NCBI GenBank assembly: GCA_027625915.1
Contig: JANTQA010000021.1
Coordinates: 2,852,001 to 2,916,000 of the forward strand
From: Anaeramoeba flamelloides
Taxonomy: Eukaryota; Metamonada; Anaeramoebidae
Reading direction: 5' to 3'
Length of the DNA: 64,000 nucleotides
Positions 47,977 through 59,654 of the stretch are shown in pieces; the first letter of the stretch is position 1, and every line of letters begins with the position of its first letter. The notes beneath the pieces were generated by a model. The model saw only the letters and a list, made by a program, of their open reading frames with translations. It did not search any database and was not told where the DNA came from. A program made the position numbers and the translations under genes.

Positions 47977-49930
47977 TTATTTGTTTATTAGCTTTAAATG
48001 ATTTAAAAAATTGAACGGGTTAGATAATTGATAATATTCTGCAGCATCACTTAACTCTTCAAAAATTAATTCAGGATCATCGTCGGCTGTCAATTCAATT
48101 TTGTCGGTGTATAAATATTGTATAAAAATTTCTAAAGACTCAATTGATTTTTGAGAATAATCCTTAATTTTTTGAATATCTTTTTCTTTTTCATTCAAAT
48201 TTTGAAACATCTCCCTAAACAAGCCAGATCTAGCCAATAATACAAATTTGTGAACAGGAATTTCTTCATAATTGTCTTCATCTACTTGTTCATCCACATC
48301 CTCATCGTTCTGGTCCTCATTGTCTTCAAAATCCTTAACTAAAAGTGAAAAGTCTTTGGAATCTTCATTTTTATATAAAGCCAAAAGATCATGTTTTAAA
48401 GTTTTTTTTCTTGGGCTCTCAATATTAAATTTGTTACAAATTTGATACAGTAAATTATGATCAAGGCTAAATTTGTCAGAATACACCCACACTAAAAAGG
48501 CATCAATTTCTTTGTTTGAATAATTATTAAGAATTTGCTTGATCGTTTCAATTTTTGTATTGAGCCTAAATTCAAGCAAAGATCTATGTACCATCAAGTT
48601 TTTGATTTTATAATCAGTAAATTGTTGGTCTTTGTAAAAATTATAAAAATCTTTGTACAGGAGAGAATCATTCACGGTATGGATTAAACCAAACTTGACG
48701 CCACAGCCGATTGACAAATTTTGAGCATGATCATAATTATCTAATTTTAGGAGTAAGGGTTCTTTAGTTATATTAAAATAGATCTGGCTTATCCCGCCAA
48801 TGAAATAAACCTGATTGTCTTGAGTTAAAATTAGGGTATGGTATGATCCACAAGAAATCTTTTTAATGGGCCTTTCGTTAAAAAATGTAATTCTTAGGAA
48901 TTTGCCCTTGGTTTTTGGATTGTTGCTGCTTTTTTCTGATCCAGCGATGAATAATGCGTTGTCTTGATACAAAATTAGATTCATTTCAAATCCAGAGTAC
49001 ATTTGCTGAATATTTCTATTGTCCTGTTCAGGAATAGTTATCTCTTTTTCAGTTCGTTGATTAAAATTGTCCGAACCAATTTGCCCAAAGTTATTGCTGC
49101 CAGAGGACCAGAGGGTATAGTCATCGGTTAAATAGAGTAAGTGCCGTGCTGCATTACCTTCACCTAACGTTAAAACATTTTCGGAGATTAATTCTACTTT
49201 ATCTAGGATGCTGTTGGGATCCGATTCTCTTTTTTTTTTTATGATTTGTTTGTTGGGTGAAATTTGGCTCTTTTGAGAGTTTTTTTTGAAGTGGTGTGTT
49301 TTTGACAAGATTAAAACCAAAAGAGGGGAAAAAAATTAAAAAAAAAAAAAGTTATTTTGATACGATTAGGTTGCGTTTTAAAAAGGTGTATCTTAATTGT
49401 TGTTAATTAATTAAAGACTGTAAATGTATTTATTTCGTTTCTCGTTCACAAAAGGCATCTAATGCCACAGAATTTGATTTAAAATAAAGAAAAAGTTATA
49501 AAAGAATTACTCGTAAGTTTTCTGCTTTACAATAAAGATCGCCATTTTCTAAAAGAAAAATTGAAAAGAACTCTCCTCCTAAGACATCAACACATTTCGA
49601 TCCCAATTTCACAATTTCAGTATATTCTTTTGGGTTTGATTTTTCCGAATTTGTCTTAAATACTCTTCCTGATTCACTTAATATTAAATTATGACAAAAT
49701 CCAGAAGAAACCTTACGTATTCGATCATTTTCCGCAAATAAGGATTTTTCATAAGTGTTTTTCCCGGTGCTATAGCTGCAGTTGTTGGTTGTGTAATAAA
49801 TGATATTATTGTTGCACCCATTCATGGAAACAATATCACCTTTAATTTTGGTAAGTTGTGGGGTAGGAGTTCCTGTTTTTACTTGATTAAAATTAGATAG
49901 TTGTCCAAAAAACCAGACGTTAGATTCCAT
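47977..49930 (-). CDS. RCC1-like / tandem BTB protein (two exons)
   Basis: Exon 1 is 49930-49511 (ATG at 49930), ending at a GTAATT donor. Exon 2 most likely starts at 49269 after a CAAAAG acceptor, giving a 241 nt phase 0 intron; the acceptor choice is less certain than the donor. The product is about 570 residues. RCC1-type repeats cover residues 1 to about 345, with SGSNNFGQIG at about 196-205 as the signature. A degenerate first BTB-like unit follows (about 357-423: TDYKIKNLMVHRSLLEFR). The second BTB domain is clear (about 445-560: KDFSLLV, VHKFVLLARSGLFREMF, IQYLYTDKIEL) and is interrupted by an acidic Asp/Glu-rich loop. BTB proteins commonly dimerise and act as substrate adaptors for Cullin-3 ubiquitin ligases, with RCC1 propellers as the substrate-binding part. 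The same tandem BTB cassette occurs in the gene at 54851-55609. Confidence 0.83.
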
Positions 49931-50493
49931 TTTTGTGTTCTTTTCGGAATTTTTTTCTGTTTTATTAAATTAGAAAAAAGTAACTTTTTATTTGTTGAGA
50001 AAGGAGAAAAAATGAATTATCAGAGATTAAAATTTATGATTCAGTTTTCTCTGTTTGGAACCAATTTGTTATTTTTATTGAAGAATCAGATGTTTGTGTC
50101 TCTTGTCTTTAATGAGTTGATATGTAAAGTAGGGAACTTTTTTTAATTCCTAAAACAAAGTTATTCTTGTTTTCTATTTTTAGGATTCCTTAATACAGGA
50201 AAAATTCCTCTTATCTATGAAATATTGTAAAATTAAATCAATATTTAAAGAGGTGTGTTGTTATAGCGGCTGTGGAGTATGAGTTTTGGGCGATTATTTT
50301 CATTGTCTCTTTTTGGAAATTTAGTTTCTTTTGGTTTTTTTTATTTGCTGAAAAGAAAGTTTTTAATTTGACAAATACAGTTTAAAAAACAATTTCTTGT
50401 TTAAATAAAATATTCAAAATGATTTTTGGTATGAAGAAATTAACTTTGGTGTTTCAAAATGAATTATTTCAGAATATCGAAGAATAATAATTA
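49931..50493. other. Upstream region of the RCC1-BTB gene
   Basis: AT-rich 5' flank reaching to the TTAA-bounded element. A + strand frame at 49901-50146 overlaps the start of the gene and is a chance frame. Confidence 0.5.
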
Positions 50494-51712
50494 TTAAGGC
50501 AGTAAGTATATTTTTCAAATTTTGAGTGCCACATTTATTCAAAACTGAATTTTTCAAATTATTTCACTAACCAAGTGAATTGATATTTTACTAAATACAA
50601 GAGTTGAATCTACTATAGTAAAATAGATTTACATACCAATTAAAAAATAGAAATCCAAAAAAATGGAAAAATTGATCAAGAAATAATAAAGAATAATTTC
50701 ATTTTTTTATTGATCTTATCTGTAAATTTTGATACAAATACATCTTCTTTCATTTAATTTTATTTTTAATTCTTCATGTAAATATTTTTGTTTGGAAAAT
50801 TTTTGATTAACCTAAATACTTTTCTATTCTCAAAAAATTTTCCTAAAATGAATTTTAGAACCAAATTTTCTTTCCATTTCATCTAATTCTAGATTTATTT
50901 TAAGAAAATAGTATATTTATTAAATTCCTGTTTAGAAATAAAGATTTATTTGTTCTATTTCTTTGATTTAATAATTATTTATTTTGATAAAAATGGAAAC
51001 TCAGAATAATTCTGAACCCGATTGAAATTTTTTCTAATATTTACTTTTATCATGGGCTGAATCTTTTGTAACTGTTTTTTTGATTCCAAGAATTCAAAAC
51101 CTTTATTTAAATTTTTGAAATAGTATTCTTTGCTTTAGTTTAGATAAAAATATTTAAAAATTGAATTTTGAAAGCAAATTTGTAAAAAAATATTTTTTTT
51201 AAAATAATAATAAATAGTAATGGGGCTGAGAAATTTAGGGTTATAAATTGTTTGGATTCATACTAATTAAGAACACAACTAAAACTAATCTTCGAAAATA
51301 GGCTTTTATCAATTTTTTTTTTTCATTATTCATTTCAATAAATTTATTTGGAATGGTGATCGTTTGTATTTGGTCTTCTAAAAGAAAATATTTGTTTCAA
51401 AGGTACACATTTCTTGGGTATATTTTTTTGGTTTATAGGTCGATTAATTTCAATCATTCCTATAAATCTATTTCTTGATCCAAAACATAAATTTAGGAAA
51501 ACCAAAAATTTAATCCAAAAAAATATTCAAAAAATCGAAAAATTCAAGATTCAACTCTGGAATACTTTGGGTTAGCTTTCTTTTCACAAATAGAGTAGTG
51601 AATGATGCTTTGGTTTCAAATTTCAATATTTTGTGGCACTAAAAAAATTTTTTTCCGTAATATTAACACAATTAAAATTTTTCAAAATGGTAAAATGTTC
51701 TTACTTCCTTAA
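50494..51712 (+). mobile_element. TTAA-bounded non-autonomous DNA transposon, family C copy 2
   Basis: A 1219 bp unit, TTAAGGCAGTAAGTATATTT to AAATGTTCTTACTTCCTTAA, collinear with 8658-9867 throughout. Shared landmarks are ATTGATCTTATCT, TTATTTGGAATGGTGATCGT and TTGGTCTTCTAAAAGAAAAT. TTAA occurs at both ends as in copy 1. Confidence 0.75.
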
Positions 51713-51839
51713 ATGTTTTTTTGAGATGGGTTACTTGGATTATTTTTAACATAAAACACCTTTAATATTTTGAAGAACTGATAGATCTGAAATTAATATT
51801 CTTATAAGAATCAAATTTATTTGGGTTAATAGAATCAAA

Positions 51840-52038
51840 TACAGTCAGTTTCACTTTTAAGGCACAAACTTTCAACGAAATTTAAAGCACAAAAAATCTC
51901 AAATTACGGCACAACATTTGAGATTTTTTGTTTTACAAATTATTTTACTATAATCCAAAATTTTGTGCCGTAATTTGATATTTTTATTTTTCTTTAATTC
52001 TCGTTGTAGTCAGTGCCTTAAAAGCGGAACTGGCCATA
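51840..52038. mobile_element. Hairpin MITE, family H copy 4 (199 bp)
   Basis: From TACAGTCAGTTTCACTTTTA to the inverse of TATGGCCAGTTCCGCTTTTA, with TA at both ends. The internal inverted blocks AAATTACGGCACAA and TTGTGCCGTAATTT are preserved as a pair, including the same C/G change in both arms. Confidence 0.82.
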
Positions 52039-54850
52039 TAAAATTAATCAAAATTGGTTCATTATCAATGAATTTCCAAAAAAATCAAGGTTTTACCATG
52101 AAAAAACTTGGCTTAAGGACTTATATCTTAATTTTCTATAATGTGGGAAATGGAATAAAAGGTTTTAAATAAAAATTTGGGGGGGGGGGGGATAATAGAT
52201 AAAAACTTACAACTTTTAGGTTTTTTTAGGATTATTCCAAATTAAAAAAAACTTCTATTCAAAAGTAAAAATTTTGAAATTCTAAAACTAATTTTGTTTA
52301 AAAAGATATTTTTTTGACCTTTTACTCCTCTTATTTTATACTCAATAATATTTTGGTAATTCTAATCATCTCTAAAATATTTTACGAGACCATTAAACTA
52401 AAAAAACTTGTTGTAAATGCAATAACATATTCAAAGAAATTTTACTATACCTTGGAATTTAAAAAAGAGTAACAATTTGATTACAATAAAAACCAAACTT
52501 ACTTTTAATGCAATTTTTCTGAAGTGAATTAATTATTTTTAAAGTTTGACCCTTTTTTCCTCATTTTTTATTAAGTTCAATAATCCAAATCCATTTCTGC
52601 ATTATTTCAAAAAAAAAATTAAATATTTTTTATGGAGGGAAGAAATTTGAAATCTTATTGTCTGTAAAGGAAGTGTACAAAAATAAACTTTCAAAATAAA
52701 ACAATTAAGTTCTAAAATAACATTTAATAAAATTATCTTTAATTACAAAAGAATTAAAATAATTATTTTAGTCTTGAAAAAAATATAATTTTTTTGTCCA
52801 GACACACATATTGAATTAATTATTTGCTTTTCATTTAATAAAAAAATCTGATAAAAATAACCACCCAATTAAAATAATAAGTCTACCAATTTTTTTTATA
52901 AAACCTCTGAAATTCAGTGTATAATCTTAAAGAAATAATTTTTAATTTGATTTTTTTTTATCAAAAATTAATATCCTAATCTTATTTCTAACTGTTAGTA
53001 ATATCCAATAATCATAATTTTTGAAATCGAATTTATTATTTTTCTCAATTTAATTAATATTTTAAAATAAATTTAAAACATTTTACAAATTAAAAGTTAT
53101 AAAAAAAAACCGATATAAATGAATATTCTCAAATAACTACTTTTAGTAACAAGAATTCTTTGTTTATACTTTGGTATAATTAAAAGAGGTTATTTTTAAA
53201 CTTTTAAATTTCAAGAAATTTAATAAATATTAATAAATAATTTAAATTATTAATTTTTATCTGATCTTAAAAGATCCAAAATCTAATCAATTTTTAATGT
53301 ATTTTAAAATAATATTAAAGGCTCAAGGTTATTTCTTCATACCTGCTTCTCTGAAATTAATAAAAGTGATATTTCTTAAAAAAATGTTTAACAAATTTTT
53401 CTTTTTCTTTTTCATCCAAAAAAAAAAATGTAAAAGATCTTTTTACCTAGAAATTTAATTGGGAAAATGAATTCATTTAAAAATGGTAATAAGTTTCTCG
53501 AAAGTTGACAAGTTTGTTTGTTTACCGAGTTTAATCATGTCAAATCCGTGGAAATAATTACTCTATTACCTTTGGGCAAAAAAAAAAAAAAAGAGAGAGA
53601 GAATATAATTGAACTTTTCAATATGCGTACAACAAATCTATTCACTTTTAGACTATAAACTTTCAAAATTTCAAAAATTTTTTCTCAACAAATTTTCCTT
53701 CTAATCTAAAACACTCAAAAAATTGAAAGAAACTATTTTTCATAATAAAAGTCTTAATTTTTTTTATTTTTTTTTATTTTTTTTTATTTTTTTTTATTTT
53801 ATTTTGAGATGAAAAACAAATATTCCGAGTGTATAGAACTAAATATTAAAATTATAATTTTTTTAATTAATTTAATTGATAAATTCAATTTATAAAAATA
53901 TTTATTTTTAAAATTTGATTCTTATATGGAAAATGATTTTGAAATGGAGTTTATTTTGATTTCTTTTCTATTGACCCTCTTTTAAATTAGTTTTTTGATT
54001 TATAAAACTATATTTCATACTTGCAAAAATATAAAAGTCATTTTACACTGAATTTTATTTCTTATTCAATAGTGCATAGATCCCAATACACATAAAATGA
54101 AAGAATATTATATAAAATAAAATCTCAAAAGTTGATTAAAAAAGATTAATTAAATTCCTTAACATAGATCTTTTTTTAATTTGCTTTGTAAAAATCTTAG
54201 GGCTTTTTTTAACTCCCAATTGGGAAACTCTTTAAATGTTCCAAAGAAAAATTTGTATTTCCTAAATTGGAAAATAACCGTAAACTTAATTAGTTTTTGA
54301 GGGTGACAATTTCTCTTTCTTTATTAAATTTGTGAAATTTCTCGTTTACATTTGAGTTTCCATTTTCTCAAGTTGCCTTAATCACATATTTTCGAAATTT
54401 GAGTTTCAAAGACACAAATATCAATCAGGAAGAAATAATTTCTTTGTAAAAAATTTACTCTACACTAGTTTAGGAATTGCTAAAAGAAAACCAAAAAGAA
54501 TTTAAAATTGAGGAGGTAAATTGATCGACGAATGCATATTTTTTCCTTAGAGATCACAATTAACAAAATCCTTTCAAACGTGGTTGATTTAATTAATCAA
54601 AAAATCACAAACTTTTGAATTATTCATTTTTTCTTGCATTAATTGCCCAGTAATTTTTTCTTTCTTTTCTTTCAATTTCCTCAACAAAACAAAATTCGAA
54701 TTCTTGGCTCTCTTCAGCTTTTACTTAACAATTCCACAAAATTTTTTTTCGATTTTTCCGAATAAACATCACAAACAAAAAAAAAAAAAAAAAACCTTTT
54801 TTTTTAAAATATCCACAAACAGCAAAATCCAAAACAAAAAAAAAATAAAA
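52039..54850. other. Gene-free AT-rich stretch upstream of the ankyrin-BTB gene
   Basis: It contains a run of 13 G (52179-52191) and a T8-9/A minisatellite (53758-53805). A frame at 51963-52172 starts inside the hairpin MITE and is not a gene. The last 120 bases before the ATG at 54851 are A-rich and pyrimidine-poor, probably the 5' leader. Confidence 0.5.
53758..53805. repeat. T-rich minisatellite
   Basis: Four to five copies of a 10 bp unit, nine T and one A, in tandem. Confidence 0.75.
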
Positions 54851-55609
54851 ATGTCTAAAGACGCAGAACAAATAAAAAAATTACTCGAAATTGTTGAGTA
54901 TATGCTTCAAAATGGCGCCGATCCCGAAATCCAAGACAACGACGGCCAATCGCCATATTCCCTCGCAAAAAACACGATTCTCAAAAAGCTGTTTGATGGT
55001 TATTTATCATATAACCAAGATTTCCAGGCTCTCTTGGACGAAGAAGAGATGACGGATCTTACAATTAAGAACATGAAATGCCATAAACTGATCGTCGAGG
55101 TTAGGACGGGCAAAAAGGCTGAAGAGCTACAAGAGTTCTTTACAAAGAAAACCACTGAAGAATTAAAATTATTCCTTGATTGGGCCTATGGCAAGAGGGT
55201 TGACTTCACTGATGTGACCCTTTTTAAAGAGCTTGGAATCGACGAGCCCCACAAAAGGCATCTTCGATTAGATTTACCCAAACTCTTTGACGACGAGTCC
55301 ACAAAGGATTTCACTCTCTTGGTGCATCAAGAAAAAATTAAAGTCCACAAATTAATACTCTACGCAAGATCGGAATTGTTTAAAGGAATGTTCCAAGCAA
55401 CAATGGAAACAGAACAAGTGCAAGACTACACCAACAAATCCGTCAAAACACTCCAGGCCTTGGTCAAATACTTATACACAGACATGCTTGATGAGTCGAT
55501 CGAAGATCCTCAAATCTTGGAAGAATTAAAAGACGCAAACGACTATTACCAATTAAACCCCAAATCAATGATGACATATTGGATTGAGAAGAGAGAAACT
55601 TATAATTAA
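54851..55609 (+). CDS. Ankyrin / tandem BTB protein
   Basis: Intronless, 252 residues from the ATG at 54851; the frame extends upstream only through non-ATG codons in A-rich leader sequence. One clear ankyrin repeat lies at residues 11-48 (YMLQNGADPEIQDNDGQSP). A degenerate BTB-like unit follows (about 66-130: TDLTIKNMKCHKLIVEVR, FLDWAYGKRVDF). A typical BTB/POZ domain covers about 148-240 (KDFTLLV, VHKLILYARSELFKGMF, LVKYLYTDML). The two BTB units and the short linker between them align with those of the RCC1-BTB protein, so the two genes share a duplicated cassette with different N-terminal modules. Likely a dimerising adaptor, possibly for Cullin-3. One ankyrin repeat is fewer than usual, so an unseen upstream exon or N-terminal loss is possible. 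Confidence 0.85.
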   Translation: MSKDAEQIKKLLEIVEYMLQNGADPEIQDNDGQSPYSLAKNTILKKLFDGYLSYNQDFQALLDEEEMTDLTIKNMKCHKLIVEVRTGKKAEELQEFFTKKTTEELKLFLDWAYGKRVDFTDVTLFKELGIDEPHKRHLRLDLPKLFDDESTKDFTLLVHQEKIKVHKLILYARSELFKGMFQATMETEQVQDYTNKSVKTLQALVKYLYTDMLDESIEDPQILEELKDANDYYQLNPKSMMTYWIEKRETYN

Positions 55610-56773
55610 GAGTAATTATGGGCCCCTACACGATCTTTCTTTTTAGTATTTAATTCTTTCAAATATTAGCATTAAGGCAAATCTATTTTGGTTTGTCCAT
55701 TTAGTATTTTTTTTTATGATTATTTTAACATTATTTATGCTATTCTTTTGCTTTTGATTAGATTATTAATAAGGATTTCTAATTATCCCTTTTATTTTAT
55801 TTTCTTTGGCAGGTGTTGGATTCATTTGGTGTGAAATGGGCACTTCAATAAAACCAAGCAATTTATTGAATTATTTCCTTTTCTTTTTTTCTTTTTTTGT
55901 TTTTGTTGTTTTTTGAAAAAATAGAATTTTATTCAAGTAAAATTGGACAAGCCAGTTCTAAATCTCTTAAATTTTAAAAACAAAGATTAAAAGCGTACGT
56001 TTAATAATAAGAGTTTCTCAAAATATTTCCTTAATTTATCCTTCATTTTATTCGAAGAATATTATCTCAAATAATCTTGAGGAAATAAAAAAAAAATTAA
56101 AATGAATCTGATCATGGCAAGTTAACAGAAAAATAAAGAAAGTTCCAATTTTAAATATTATTATTTTTTAATAGATTTTTCAAAATAATTCGTGTAATTT
56201 GAGTAAATCCTGTGTTTCAAGATAAAAGCATATACTTTTTTTTCCAGATTGTTTATACATTAAATAATCAAAGAAAACGATAATAAATAAAAAATTAAAA
56301 GTGATCTTGGTTTACTAAAGTTATATTATGAAAAAAGAAATTGTAAAAATAAAAATATCAAAGCTAACAATTTCCCCAAAAAAAGCCAGTGAATTTTAGG
56401 GGGCTGTAATAAAAATTGTGAATATATTACTTATAAATTGGAAAATCACAAAAACTTTTGAACAATTTCAATTTATCTTGTGATATTTTGTAAAAAAAAA
56501 TTAATTTACTTTCAAAATTTATTTGAAATATCCTGTAAAATATTGAATATAACAAATTGATTTTGTATAGGTAAGAGAAGAAGGGAAAAAAAACTTTTTC
56601 TATTTGAAACTCGTATTTGATATTGTTTACATGTTTGCCGATTCAAGATTTATTTTAAAAAATCATTTTTTTTTATTCTGAAATTCATATTATAATTTTT
56701 TTTTTTTTTTTTTTTTCATTATCCGGGCTATTCCTGAGAAAATCTTCAAAACCTTTAATGATATTCAAATTTA
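55610..56773. other. Intergenic DNA downstream of the ankyrin-BTB gene
   Basis: AT-rich; no coding frame or repeat that I can support. Confidence 0.5.
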
Positions 56774-56971
56774 TACATCCAGTTCCACTTTTAAAGCACA
56801 AACTTTGAACAAAGTTTAAGACTTAAAAATATCCCATCTTAATGAACAATTTTTAGAATTTTTTATTTACAAATTATATTACTAGAATTTGAATTTTCTG
56901 TCTTAATAATTATTTTTATATATGTCTTAAATTTTGTTAATAGTTTATCCGTAAAAGTATAATTGATATTA
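56774..56971. mobile_element. Hairpin MITE, family H copy 5 (198 bp, diverged)
   Basis: From TACATCCAGTTCCACTTTTA to the inverse of TAATATCAATTATACTTTTA. It keeps the length and plan of the family, but the arms have drifted apart, so this is the oldest copy. Confidence 0.72.
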
Positions 56972-57780
56972 TAGATCCATATAATTTACAAAAATGTGAT
57001 TAATATTTATTCTTAAAATAAGAGCATTATTGAATTAATTTAAATATTTTTTTCATTTAAAATAGAAGTTGACCCATTCCATTTTATAGTTTTTTATTAT
57101 TTTGTTTTCCTTGATTCAAGAAAATTGGGGGGAAAAAAAGTTTAAATCTATTTAATTTTAGAAAAGTTCATCACTATGCAGTATTTCAGATCACTGGTAT
57201 TTGTTAATATTTCCTTAAATAGTGATTAGCTTCCATTCTTTTTTTTTTTTTTGGAAGATATTAAGATGGCCGGGGGTGAGGGTGGGGGCGGTTTTAGGTT
57301 TCAAGTAAATTTTTTATGCTTTTTTAACAAAAAAAAAATTAAAAAATTAAAAAAATGATAAATGCCATTATCAAGTATTCAATATAGTAGTGTATAGTAA
57401 AATTAAAATTTTTACTCAATTCTTTAGAATTCTGAAAAAAATAATAAAATTTAAAACTTATACTTTTTTTAAAAATTTTAATTCCACATTTATCTCGTTC
57501 TAATTCGATTTATTTTTTATTTTTTTTTTTAGATTTCCAATTGATTTTTTCAAACTTTTTTTCAAAACAGTAGAAGATTAATTAATTCATCTAAACATAT
57601 TTTTTTTTAATTAATTTTTATTAAATTTTGTAAATTTGAATCAAATCGATCCAATTTTTGTATCAGTTTATTCAATAATTCTTGTGTAATAACAGGTCCA
57701 ATAATTATAATTTGTAATTTTCTTATAGATACAGATATCAAATCATGCTAGCGTAATTTTTGGTGAAGTTGAAGATTGCT

Positions 57781-57820
<40 letters not shown>

Positions 57821-58909
57821 TATGTGGATAACTCCCTTAAAGTATTGAATTGTTAATTCCATTGTAAAAATTCTTTCTTTGAAAATATGAAGAACCTTTT
57901 TTAAATTATTACAAGCCTTTTTGAAGTTAAATTTTAAGTAGTTTTTTAAATCTGAACTAATCACCAGATTTAATATTTCTTTTTTAGTAAGTATTTTTGT
58001 AGTTATATAATTATTTATATTCATAATTATTTTTTATAGCTTTTTTAAATTTGAAATTTATCGAATTATTGTTCTTAACATTATTATTATTAAATTATTC
58101 ATAAATGTTAGTAAGCACAATGCTTATGATTTGATTTTTCTCCTAATAAATCAGAAATAAAACCATATAATAAAGGATATAATTGATCTTTTTAGTAAAA
58201 AATTATTCCTCCTTTTGAATAATAAAAAAAAATTCAATTAATTTTTTAAAACGAATTATATATTTTTTCAAAAATAGAAAAACTCCTTTTTTTATATTGT
58301 TTATTTCAATTTTTTGTTATATTTTTCTGGCAAAAGGAAATATTCATATATTACAAATAAAAAATATTTGTTTCACAAATAAAAATTAAATTTTCAATTT
58401 TTATTTCTTATAAAAATAGGAAAATAAGGGGGGGGGTAATAAAACATTATATAATATTTTAAAAATACCATTTAAACTAAATTTGGTATTTTAGTAAAAT
58501 AATTTTCACTTTAATTCTTAATTTCAACATACTGATAAATTCAAAAAAAAAAAAGATATTAAAATTTTTAATTCAATTTCAATTTTTATAAATCTTATGA
58601 CTTCTGCTTTTAAGAGAAATAAACAAAGTATATTCTGAAGGAATGTAATTTTACCAATTTTCTTAACCTTTAAACTCAGAAAAATCTTTATTCAAATATT
58701 AAGGGGGGCAGATGCACCTTAATATATGATAAAAATTTGAGAGAGTTTAAATGATAGAGAATTTTATTTTATTAGTGTATGATCGTAAATTATCTAAAAA
58801 AAACCACTTAAAAAAATAATCGATATTTTTTTTTAGTAATTTTAAACAATAACAAAAAAGAGAAAAGAATTGATAAAATTTATTCGATTTTAATTATGTT
58901 CTATAAAAA
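56972..58909. other. Gene-free AT-rich stretch with G-rich and (TA)n tracts
   Basis: Contains a 24-base G-rich island (57268-57291), a (TA)n microsatellite (57784-57815) and a run of nine G (58428-58436). The minus-strand frame 57818-58024 is Ile/Lys/Asn-rich and not convincing. Confidence 0.55.
57784..57815. repeat. (TA)n microsatellite
   Basis: About 15 uninterrupted TA dinucleotides. Confidence 0.9.
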
Positions 58910-59540
58910 ATAGTTTTTTTTTTGGGAGAAGATAATTTTGGATTCTTAGAATAAAACTTATAGCTATTTTGTGGTTTTAAATTTGAATAAATATAATCAT
59001 ATATACTTTCCCAATTCTACCAAATCCAAGTGTTTAAATCCCTAACCAGATATTTTTTGGGATAATTATTATTTTTTTTTTTTTGAATCCTTCTAGTTAT
59101 TAAAGCGATATTCGTATTTTCTTTTGTGATTCTCCCAATTTTAATATTTTTCTTCTTTTTAAACAAAACCCATTTATCTTAAATGTCACAGCTAAAAAAA
59201 ATCTTTCTTATTGCTTATTGTTATCTGATTAAATAAATTCAAAAATGATGAATAAATTAAAAATGAAACAATTATATGCCACAATAGAATTTCGAGATAA
59301 GGATAAAGGATAAGTCATTCAACATTTGAAAGACTATTTTAAGTAATTCAACTCAACATTCTATTGTGGCAATTTCTTTGAGACTTTTGAAAAAAAATTT
59401 TAAACAATCTAATGAATGATATACTTTAAATAACAAAAATCAATGAGTTACAACCAAAGTAAAAAATGTTATTTTCTGATCCTCTCTAAAAATGCAAAAA
59501 AGTGAAAAATTTTCCTTTACCGTGGCTACTCCCTTAAGGT
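58910..59540 (-). repeat. Dispersed repeat, family G copy 2
   Basis: Inverted relative to 37830-38440 and homologous along about 620 bp. The sharp end here is GTGGCTACTCCCTTAAGG near 59521-59539. Confidence 0.65.
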
Positions 59541-59654
59541 AAAAAAATTTCCAAAATTTAAGGGATTAGCGTCTACCAAGGAGAAGTCTACAATCAAAGT
59601 ATGTTGTTATTCGACCTAACCGCATTCGTGTTACATGGTTCAAATATCTCTAAA

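Noticed and set aside
57826-59540. A 1.7 kb transposon bounded by CTCCCTTAA at both ends
   Set aside because: The two CTCCCTTAA phrases are in the same orientation rather than inverted, and the segment between them does not match the other family G copy, so there is no support for one element.
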